Shown here: one piece after another, positions 55,991 to 64,000 of the stretch
Layout: every line of letters starts with the position of its first letter
How positions within the stretch are numbered: position 1 is the first letter of the stretch
Source: Terfezia claveryi
Taxonomy: Eukaryota > Ascomycota > Pezizomycetes > Pezizales > Pezizaceae
Length of the DNA: 64,000 bases
Direction: 5' to 3'
Assembly: GCA_015179025.1 (NCBI GenBank)
Contig: WHUX01000011.1
Coordinates: 682,001-746,000, forward strand
The notes under the pieces: generated by a model
The model's input: the letters and a program-made list of their open reading frames with translations, nothing else
What the model was told of the DNA's origin: nothing
Database searches by the model: none
Program-made: the position numbers and the translations under genes

Positions 55991-58161
55991 TCATTCGACT
56001 CGACCAGGAGTACCATTCAACTCCTCTAATATTGCCAGCACTTGTTTGACTGCTTTCTTCACTCTCTCCGCCCTGTTTCCGCCAAATTCTTCCTCACTCC
56101 AATCGGTCCCCTTCTCGCCCTCCACATTGGCAATCTTTTCTATTTCATTCCCCAACACTCCCCAGCCCCATCTCTCTGCATTAACAACAGCCTGTCTTGC
56201 AACTTCCCTTACCTCACGTTCGAAGGCAGCTTTCTCGCGTTCCCACTTCCGCTGTAAATAACCCATGCTCAAAATGCTACCCACCGCAGTGGCGGTGAAT
56301 GACGTGTACGGAGGAACTTCAGACAAGTGGAGCAGCGCAGTGGTAAAGAAAGATGTGAACAGTAGCGACGCAGAGGCCAAAACATGTATCGTGGCTGCAG
56401 AATGTAGCGAGGGTATAAGCGCCGTAGCAACTGTAGCCCGGGCATTGTGGAAGAATGATGGAAACATAGGTTTGTGTGGACCAGGAACGGTGGATGTTGG
56501 CAATGGAAAGTGAGTATGCGAGTCGGCTGCGGCAATCACTCGTACAATTTCCTCTTCGGAGGGTGTTGGTTTAACTTTAACATTTGTATGTAGACCGTAA
56601 TCGGCCGCTGAAGCACTTTTACATTCGGAAAATTCACGGAATCCAGCTCCCCACATCCTTCCGGCAAGGGCCCACCCTTCGTGCTCGGTATTAGGGAGTA
56701 TTCTGCCTGATAGCGCACAAGATGCAAGATACGCCACGTCGTCAAGGTTTAAAGGAAGCCGATACCAGGCCAGCCCGCGATTCCACACTTGCGAAGCAAA
56801 AGCAGTGTCAAGTGAAGACTTCAATTCCTGATGAGAAGAGGTAGAAAAAGACCGCATAGCATCAGTAAGGGAATCAATGGTGTCGATATTGCGGGGAAGG
56901 GTGCGAACAAATGAGGGGGAGCATTGTAGGGTGACGCCGGTCATTGTGAAGGACGCTGCTACGGATGGGTGAGTGAAGAGTGATGCGATGGGCCTCATAA
57001 TCGAATTGATCAGGGACCTGGTTGTCCCAGTGAGAGAGTGCGGTCGAGCTTCTGTCCCAGATTTTATCCAATTTTGTAACTCACTCAACCCAGAAGCAAC
57101 GTATTCCCGCTGAAATGCCACCGTGTCCGGTGATATAGAGCGAAAGTGGTCAAAGGCAGACTCCGCAGCTTCTAGGTCCAACAACTGTAATCTATCAGAC
57201 ATATTGGCCTGCACCACCTGTTTATCTACTCCAGGTAGCCATGCTACGCTCTGCACGTTGTCAAGACCTTCGTTTATCATCCCTAAGTGGGATACTAAAC
57301 CCATCGTTGTGAACAGCTCTCCAAGCCCATCAGCGAAGATAATACTCTTGTGAACCGGATATCGCATTACCATGCCTGTGGAGCGATGTGGACTCTGATT
57401 CAGGTCATAGTTGGACGCGGGGACGGGTGCGACCAGTGTGGGTACGTAGACATCTTCTTCTGAAGGGTGCGAAGGCGGGAGAGAGGTGAGCAATATCTCG
57501 AGGTTGTGGGAATGAAGGAATGGGGAAGGAACCCATAGAGTGGCCAGGGGAGAGTTTGGGGATCTGATGAGTGGGAGATGCGTTTGAGAATACCTGGTCC
57601 CTCCTTTAGTCCGGCATGCTTGTTCGAAATTTTGGATGCTCTGGGTTCTCACCTCAACAGTAACCCTTGAGCCTCCTCCCGTCCGCACCAATTCACGAGC
57701 TCCTCTTCCCATCGTTGTGCTGGAACAAGAGGATCTGCGAGGAGTACTCTCAAAAACCTGGCTGGTGCACACACAGACTCGCGCCGACTGCCCGGTGACT
57801 CAACAGAAGCCCCGAAAACTGCGATTCTTGTAGGTGCAGTATCTTGCTCGAGACACCGCAATGCAAGCTGGATCCGGCTTTCGTTTGCACACTTCAGGTT
57901 AGACAATTCGACGAGCGCCGCCCGAACCTGTTCCTTCGAGGATTCAAAATGGGCGGAGGATTTGGTGGGGGCGTGAATCGCTGTGGTGGAGGTTGCCAGG
58001 AGCCTCCGTGTAAGGCTTGCTGGTGTCGGACCAACTGCGGCATTTTGCGTGAGCTGGCGAAGGCAGAGCGAACCGAGCCTGGAGTGCGTCGGCCATCGAG
58101 GGCGAGCAAGCAGAAGGAGCATCGCAGGGTCACTGTGGGACAACGTTATGTCGCAGGGCAT
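55991..58161 (-). CDS. Mitochondrial membrane protein, Mmc1-like, function not established
   Basis: Exons 58161-57653 and 57593-55991, over a 59-nt intron (GTGAGA..CAG), give 703 residues. The start could instead be Met at 58122 (MLLLLARPRWPTHSRLGSLCLRQL), which gives a textbook mitochondrial presequence. After it come TRIAVFGASVESPGSRRESVCAPARFLRVLLADPLVPAQRWEEEL, crossing into the second exon with RYSQTHLPLIRSPNSPLATLWVPSPFL. Then follow MRYPVHKSIIFADGLGELFTTM and a long helical part. Two hydrophobic segments (about 605-650, VLASASLLFTSFFTTALLHL and TSFTATAVGSILSMGYL) come before a charged coiled-coil tail. The layout matches the fungal family I know as Mmc1, an inner-membrane-like mitochondrial protein. 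The family name is from memory and the role is unclear. Confidence 0.75.
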
Positions 58162-58398
58162 GGTGACGTCCCATAGCCGATGCGATAAGATTAGATGGGG
58201 AACAAGTCACGTCACGTGCCGACATACAATGACAAGGAGAATTCGAATGATAATATATAAAGGTGTCGAGAAATCAGAAGTCCAGACTGAAAGACAAAAG
58301 CAAAAAAAGATAAGGCCTCTTAAGCTGCACAAACTACAAAAAACGCCCCTATTCACATGATGCCATTTCATCCAATTTGCCTATGTGTGCGTCCTTGA

Positions 58399-60493
58399 TC
58401 AGTCACGGTCACGTAACATCCATCTCTTATCAACTTCTTTCCCTCCTATCCTAACTGCAACTTTCCCCAAAGTTTCTCGGATTGCATCCTTGCTTGCTTT
58501 CGGGAACTGTTTCTTCAGAAGCTCCACCAACCCGGCTTTGGTCATGTCGCTCCCGTGGACGGCCTTCTTGAAAGCCTCCAGGTCTTCTGCGAGTATCATC
58601 TTCTTGGGAGCCTGTGGAGTGATAATATTGACAGCCGGGCGATGTGGGAGTGATGTAGTGGCTGCGGGGAGTGTAGACGAGAGGAAGGTTGACAGTATGG
58701 GATTGCCAACTGAGGATGATGCGCCGCTGGTGCTGTTCGTAGATTTTTGAGGGGGAAGCCAATAGTGATTCGAAAAAGGATCAATGGGCCCAGAAACTCC
58801 TTCTGGAAATTTGTTAGAACCGCCGTTTTGGGGAGAAGAGGTCACACTCCATACCTATCAGAACACCTAATCTCATTTCTTGGAATCCTTTTTTCTCATT
58901 TCTCCCTTGATCGTCTTCCCAACACAGTCCACTTGAAGAGGGAAGTAGGGGACACAGTGCCCCCGCTCTTCGTTTCACTGCATCATCTTCATCGTCCAAA
59001 AACTCTTCCATTTCTTCTTCATCCTCAGCGTCCTCGTCTTCTTCTTCATCACCAAGTTCGCTGTGCAGATCTTCGCCGTCCTCCTCCTCCTCCTCGGGGG
59101 CTATCCATTCCGCTTCTGAATCGTAATCATAGTTCACATTTGGTAAAGATCGCTCGAAAGGATTTCTCCCCTTCCTGAGACCTGAGTTGATGGGGGGTAC
59201 TCGGGTGAAAGTTCCGGAATAAGGCGGCCGTACATCCTCGGCAAATTGCAAATGCTTTCTGGGCAAAGCATTGAGGAGTGCAAGATAATAGTTTGGTGAT
59301 TTTCGCTGAGCGGGCTGGGAGGAACTAGGTTTAATCTCGGCTTCCGAGATGTTCATCAATTCCAAAAGTTGTTTCACCGTGTACCTTAGAGGGTTCTCTC
59401 TCCGGACTCGCTTGTGATGCGGTAAATGTAGCAAATCAACTATTTCATCTGCAATTATACTACGTGTTGGGGCCACCATATTTTCCGTTATCGAATGGTC
59501 GAGAGCCACAGAATTCACTGTTGGTTTCGCAGTAATTGTGAGCACTTCATCCAGCTTCTTCTGGATAAAACTTTTACACCCCGCATCGCGAACAAATGAA
59601 TTTCGCGGGGCCACTGTAACATGTTGCTTGACGAAGAAAGGCTGAAAATATCGTTCGTAGTCAGAAGGATTCGCTGCGTAGGGTGGGTCCACCGGGTCTC
59701 GGCCGTCATTCTCCAAGGTCTTATCAGATGTGGCCGTAATTGGCTGGATCTTGGATGAGGATGGTAGACTTGACTCGCCCTTTGGCCTTGCGAAGAATGC
59801 ACTGAGTCGGGTTTGCGCCTGGACGCACATTCACCCAGCAGTTAGCAGTCGACAGGACGGTTCTCTATCATGCGAAGGGATGCCCCACTCTCTCTTTCTT
59901 TGCTTTCTCCTCATCCTTCCTCGCCTTCTCCTCATCCTTCCTCGCCTTCTCCTCATCCCTCTTTCGCTTCTCTTCATCTTTCTTCCTTTGTGCCTCTGCT
60001 CTCTCCTCATCCTTCTTCCGTTTTTCTTCATCCTTCTTCTTCTTAGCTTCCTCTAGACTCTTCTTCTTCTCCTCCAGTACCGCTTTCTATGACATGAACA
60101 TTAGTTAGTAATCCCTCGGAGAGACGGCTTTATAGGGCGAGCAGTGCTGACCTTGTCGGCCCTCTCTTTCTCCTTTTCGGCTCTCTCCTGCTCTTTTCTC
60201 TCTTTCTCTCTTTCTTTCTCTTCTTTCTCGGCAAACGTCAATTTCCGCTTTTTATTTGGATGCCCATTCTGCTTTCCTTCCGGTGGGATATCAATACCAG
60301 CAGCTTGGGCTTTCAGCTCCCCATTGGAAATCGGAGGATTAGACACTCCTTGGTCTTGAGGGCTACCTTCTGTTTCGTCTGGAATGCAGCGTTTCCTAGT
60401 CGTCAGTCTCTCCTGACTGGCTTGTGGCGACACAGGTCGTGGCGAGCTTCGAGGTGCAGATGGAGGCCTAAAGAGTGACGATGAGGGGGGCAT
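58399..60493 (-). CDS. rlf2: CAF-1 large subunit (Cac1/Rlf2, CHAF1A-like)
   Basis: Exons 60493-60152, 60086-59889, 59818-58855 and 58802-58399 give 635 residues. The protein brings H3-H4 to PCNA at replication forks. The N-terminus is Ser/Pro-rich. The KER region (lysine/glutamate/arginine-rich coiled coil, about 90-180) crosses the first intron, and a PIP-like TRLSAFF starts exon 3. Further on are SDYERYFQPFFVKQHVTVAP, the conserved MKYLQF-like region (here RKHLQFAEDVRPPYSGTF) and the acidic ED region (EEEEEDGEDLH..DEEEDEDAEDEEEMEEFLDDEDD). The C-terminal winged-helix domain reads MILAEDLEAFKKAVHGSDMTKAGLVELLKKQFPKASKDAIRETLGKVAVRIGGKEVDKRW. The third intron (58803-58854) ends in CAGAAG, so two acceptors three bases apart are possible. 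Confidence 0.93.
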
Positions 60494-60852
60494 CGACGTT
60501 TGCTTGTGAGGGTGCAGACAGTGGTGGAAGGTGCGTGAAGAGGGGGGGGGGAGGCTGATTCTGAGACCGAGGGAGCAAGCCGTTTGTGCCGAACGGTCAC
60601 TCGGGTGCAGGAAAGGCCGACTCGGGGGTGTGGGGCGTTCGAAGTGTCACGGATGGGCATGGGCAAATTGAAATTCGAGGCATAGACAATGGACACGCGT
60701 TCGTGTTTGTAGCAAAAATTTAATTAAGGCTTACGTGTATTGCGCGCGCGGTGGTCTGCTGCACTACGCGAGTCAGGCACACGAGTAAACCTTAGCCGTC
60801 GGCGTGATATGTAGGTACCAGGTAGTTACATGGCCCATGGAACTAAGACGCC
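60494..60852. other. Intergenic, 0.36 kb
   Basis: Upstream of the CAF-1 gene and downstream of the thioesterase-like gene, both on the minus strand. It includes a GCGCGCG stretch near 60744. No gene seen. Confidence 0.6.
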
Positions 60853-61578
60853 TTACTTGTTGCCCCCCGCCCAGCTCCGGAGCCTCCTTGCGAGAAAGTC
60901 CATCAGATCACTGGTCTCCTCCCTGTTCTGCATCATGCCGTCCTTATTTCTACCTCGCCATCGCACGACTCGAACACTGCTGAACACACTCTTGACGCGC
61001 TTCTCGGACTCCACCGAGACGAGGCTGCCCTTCTCGGACCCAATCAGCAGGACTGGAGTTTTGACGGCCTGGGATGGTGCAGAGTGGGGCAGTGGACCGC
61101 CGATTGAGATCACACCGCCATACTCGTCATCCTGTCCTGTGCTTGTACGCAGCCTGGCAGCAAACTCCAGAGCCAACATTCCGCCCTGTCCGAACCCGAG
61201 AAAGAATATACCCCGCCGAGGGTAGCCTAAGGCTGTGACCAGGGTTTCCTCCACCATCTGCTGTAGAATACCGACGGATTTTGTGAATCCTGCGTCCGGA
61301 TCCAAAATTCCTGTGTGCGTGAGGTGGATGTCATCGGCCCAATGGAAGCCAGCGAGTCCGAGGGGCAAGGTGCAGGGCGCTCGGAGTGAGATGCATACGG
61401 TCTCGGGCAAGCGAAGCGCCGTGGCTAGATTGGTAAAAGGTTCAGCCTTATCGCCCAGGCCATGAAGCAGTAGAAGGACGTTTGCAGGCGGATGGCTGGA
61501 AGGCTTAGGTGGAAGGATGATGGTTATGAGAGGTGAGATATTGGGGGGGAAATCGGTCTCGGTCGGGATGCGAGACAT
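60853..61578 (-). CDS. Acyl-protein thioesterase/carboxylesterase-like protein lacking catalytic residues
   Basis: 241 residues from MSRIPTETDFPP; an in-frame Met 18 codons upstream (61632) is possible. The fold of the phospholipase/carboxylesterase (APT1) family is clear: VLLLLHGLGDKAEPF (34-48, oxyanion region), FHWADDIHLTHTGILDPDAGFTKSVGIL, RRGIFFLGFGQGGMLALEFAA, GGVISIGGPLP, TPVLLIGSEKGSLVSVESEKRV, and a final helix. The GxSxG nucleophile motif reads GFGQGG (128-133), with Gly130 where Ser is expected. The usual D-x-x-V position is in GSEKGSLVSV (Gly/Lys, no Asp), and GMMH is GMMQ (Gln217). So Ser, Asp and His all appear replaced. It may be a non-catalytic family member, or use other residues. 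It shares a divergent promoter with calcineurin A. Confidence 0.85.
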   Translation of the reverse strand: MSRIPTETDFPPNISPLITIILPPKPSSHPPANVLLLLHGLGDKAEPFTNLATALRLPETVCISLRAPCTLPLGLAGFHWADDIHLTHTGILDPDAGFTKSVGILQQMVEETLVTALGYPRRGIFFLGFGQGGMLALEFAARLRTSTGQDDEYGGVISIGGPLPHSAPSQAVKTPVLLIGSEKGSLVSVESEKRVKSVFSSVRVVRWRGRNKDGMMQNREETSDLMDFLARRLRSWAGGNK

Positions 61579-62461
61579 GTTGGCCAGCCTGAAAATCCCC
61601 AAATTTAATCTCTTTATAAGCTGTATGTACAATGCCTTGTACGATTGCGATTTCTAACACTTGAGGTATGCCCAGCATGAGATGATCTCGTGTCGCTTCG
61701 TTGTGTTTGCTGAGAGCACTACAGTCGATATTCCCCCAGTGGGGCCTGATAGTCTGGCCATCATCACTTTCTGAGAATTCGAGGATGCCTGAGTCTGCAA
61801 AGGTGGGAATTTCATTGCATTGTAGAGTTACAGACCAGACCTGCAGATTCAAATATAACTATCAGAACAGGCAAAAAATGCAAGCATGCGCCGGCACTTG
61901 CATATGCACTCTGCTTGTTGCAGCATTATGCAGTCATGTAGCCCCTCCTTTTCCCCCCCTGGGACAATCAAGCAACCTATTATCCAGCTGGCGGTTTCCC
62001 CCCCCCAAAACCCAAAGACCTGAGCCCTCGCTGATTACACTTCGTTATACTGCGTTTCTCGCCGCCGACTTTCACGATCCTACTCACGCTGTGGAGGCCC
62101 CCCGTCATCTTTGTCTCCTTACATATTGTCAAGCGAGAGTCGTCTGAGGATTTCCCCCTGGGCCCACAATCTAGCGGCGGATCTGGTCCCTGATTGGCCC
62201 CGTTGAGCGAGAAGTAGTTCACCTGCTCCTCCCATCCAACGCACCCGCACACCCCACCGCACTGCACCGTTACTTCCCTGGCTTTCCTGCCTCGCCTGCC
62301 ATTGAGTACTGCTCCTCATCCCCATCCTGTGCCCATACATCCTGTGTCACAGTGTCATCGTGTCGTCGCTACTTTGTTCTATTCCATCACATACGTCCGT
62401 ATTTTGCACTGTCCGAAATACAACCTGCCCTTTCACCTGGCAAAACGGCAAACCTTCCACA
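61579..62461. other. Intergenic, 0.88 kb, divergent promoter region
   Basis: Between the thioesterase-like gene (-) and calcineurin A (+). No tandem repeat or extra gene; the 160 bp next to calcineurin are pyrimidine-rich. ORFs here (61505-62147) are not supported. Confidence 0.6.
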
Positions 62462-64000
62462 ATGACCGACTCAGTTGCAAGCACGGCAGCGGAGAACACA
62501 CAGAAGCTAGAAAATGCAATAAGAGCTGTGAACCAGAAGAAACCGGTACCAGAGATCGACTTCACCCTGCATACAATGGATGATGGAACACAGGTTTCTA
62601 CACTAGAGAGGGTCTGTAAAGGTACAGCTTATGCTTCCTCACTTCGGCTCGGCCCTTGGTCGAGTAGCCACTGTTCAGATGTGGGAGTGCAGCAGCTGCT
62701 TAGTTGTGGTGTGAGTCAATATATATGTACTATTTGCTGACGTTTTGCCGCACATTCAGACGTCCAGGCACCAGCGTTCCATAAACCCACAGAAGAGCAG
62801 TTCTACGATCCCAAAGATCCAAACAAGCCAAACCTTGCTTTTCTGAAGCAGCACTTTTGTCGTGAAGGACGGTTAACAGAGGAGCAAGCACTTTACATTC
62901 TGTCTGAGGCCACCAAGATCCTTAGATCGGAGCCAAATTTACTAGAGATGGATGCGCCCATCACTGTTTGTGGAGACGTGCATGGTCAATACTTCGATTT
63001 GATGAAGCTGTTCGAAGTTGGTGGGAACCCCGAAGAAACGCGGTATTTATTCTTGGGAGATTACGTTGACCGTGGATATTTCAGCATTGAGGTATGCTTG
63101 ACATTCCTCTCCTACTCGTTACATGCAGAGCGTCAGGTTTGGTTTATTATCAATTTTGGCAAACTGATTATCGAAATTTGAACTTCAGTGTGTCCTGTAC
63201 CTTTGGGCGTTGAAAATTTGGTATCCAACAACCTTGTGGCTCCTGAGAGGAAATCACGAGTGCAGGCATCTTACAGATTATTTTACTTTTAAATTAGAAT
63301 GTGAGTCAGAAGTATCGGATGAAGTCGTGACATGCTAACAATGACCTTTTAAGGTAAGCATAAATACTCCGAGCGAGTATATGAGGCCTGCATGGATAGT
63401 TTTTGTACCCTGCCGCTGGCGGCTGTCATGAACAAGCAATTTTTGTGCATTCATGGTGGTCTTAGTCCGGAATTGCACACGCTTGATGATCTCAAAACGG
63501 TTAGGCTTATGTCCACTGATTATGGGAAGTTGAGAGAAATCCTAACTTAGATAGATTGATCGTTTCCGTGAACCACCAACGCATGGACTGATGTGTGACA
63601 TACTCTGGGCGGATCCCCTGGAGGAGTTTGGACAGGAGAAAACTTCAGATTTTTTCATCCATAACCATGTCCGCGGGTGCTCTTACTTCTTCTCATACCC
63701 AGCTGCTTGTGCGTTTTTGGAAAAAAACAACTTGCTATCCATCATTCGCGCCCACGAGGCTCAAGATGCTGGTTATCGAATGTACCGCAAAACCAGAACT
63801 ACCGGCTTCCCCAGCGTGATGACTATCTTTTCAGCTCCGAATTACTTGGATGTCTACAACAATAAGGCAGCCGTGTTGAAATACGAGAATAACGTAATGA
63901 ATATTAGGCAATTCAGTGCGTTTGTACTTTCTTCATGGCCTAATACTTTTTCTAACACATGATCACAGATTGTACACCTCATCCTTACTGGCTGCCAAAT
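62462..64000 (+). CDS. cna1: Calcineurin catalytic subunit A (PP2B), 3' truncated by window end
   Basis: Exons 62462-62621, 62760-63091, 63189-63300, 63354-63499, 63555-63915 and 63969 to the edge. Calcineurin A is the Ca2+/calmodulin-dependent Ser/Thr phosphatase that dephosphorylates Crz1-type factors. All metal-binding motifs are present: [19 protein letters not shown] and [10 protein letters not shown], with the catalytic His. Also present are [26 protein letters not shown], the family-specific [55 protein letters not shown] and [22 protein letters not shown]. The calcineurin B-binding helix begins at the last visible codons ([11 protein letters not shown]). The B-binding, calmodulin and autoinhibitory regions lie outside the window. 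All five visible introns keep frame. Confidence 0.96.

Noticed and set aside
1..64000. tRNA, rRNA and CRISPR arrays
   Set aside because: No B-box-like GGTTCGANTCC with a matching cloverleaf, no rRNA-like segment and no spaced identical repeats were seen by eye. A tRNA covariance search would settle the first point.

Overview
This window looks like nuclear DNA from a filamentous ascomycete (Pezizomycotina). Genes are spliced with short GT-AG introns, mostly 50-180 nt, often with a visible TACTAAC- or CTAAC-type branch point. The recognisable proteins are typical of fungi: two-part SLX1, Rtt109, the CAF-1 large subunit, a Lid2/KDM5 demethylase, a questin-oxidase family protein and an Mmc1-like mitochondrial protein. 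Intergenic DNA is long (1-5 kb), rich in homopolymers and microsatellites, and carries a few traces of mobile DNA. All identifications come from recognising protein motifs by eye; no database search was run. Exon junctions were worked out by hand, and each reported spliced length was checked to be a multiple of three.

Layout. 0-6 kb: the 3' part of a large unrecognised proline-rich protein gene (+), then an anion:cation symporter-type MFS transporter (-). 6-11 kb: a mostly empty stretch with a perfect hairpin and a possible decayed Ty3/gypsy fragment, then S-adenosylmethionine decarboxylase (-). 11-20.4 kb: two long low-complexity gaps around a class II eIF4E (4EHP-like) gene (-). 20.4-28 kb: methylenetetrahydrofolate reductase (+), TFIIH helicase XPB/Ssl2 (-), a small DUF4748-like gene (+) with an uncertain start, and a small unrecognised, probably mitochondrial protein (-). 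30-34 kb: an unrecognised 496-residue protein (-) and TAF11 (+). 34.8-38.4 kb: a seven-exon questin-oxidase-like gene (+) convergent with SLX1 (-). 38.4-41 kb: intergenic, with an intact-looking 253-bp MITE. 41-53 kb: Lid2/KDM5 histone demethylase (+), RTT109 (-), mitoribosomal protein mL57 (+) and tRNA-splicing endonuclease SEN2 (+). 53-64 kb: a CaiB/BaiF (alpha-methylacyl-CoA racemase-like) pseudogene (-), mitochondrial ferredoxin YAH1 (+), an Mmc1-like protein (-), CAF-1 large subunit (-), an acyl-protein-thioesterase-like protein lacking its catalytic residues (-), and the 5' part of calcineurin A (+), cut by the window end.

The content is mainly housekeeping: transcription (Ssl2, TAF11), chromatin (KDM5, Rtt109, CAF-1), RNA processing and translation (Sen2, eIF4E2, mL57), DNA repair (Slx1) and one-carbon, polyamine and Fe-S metabolism. 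I saw no secondary-metabolite cluster, CRISPR array, rRNA or tRNA. The most notable observations are the MITE with a perfect 9-bp target duplication, a pseudogene with four separate lesions around a still-recognisable intron, a GC-AG intron in YAH1, a thioesterase fold with Ser, Asp and His all replaced, and an unexplained excess of the 9-mer TTACCCTGA.
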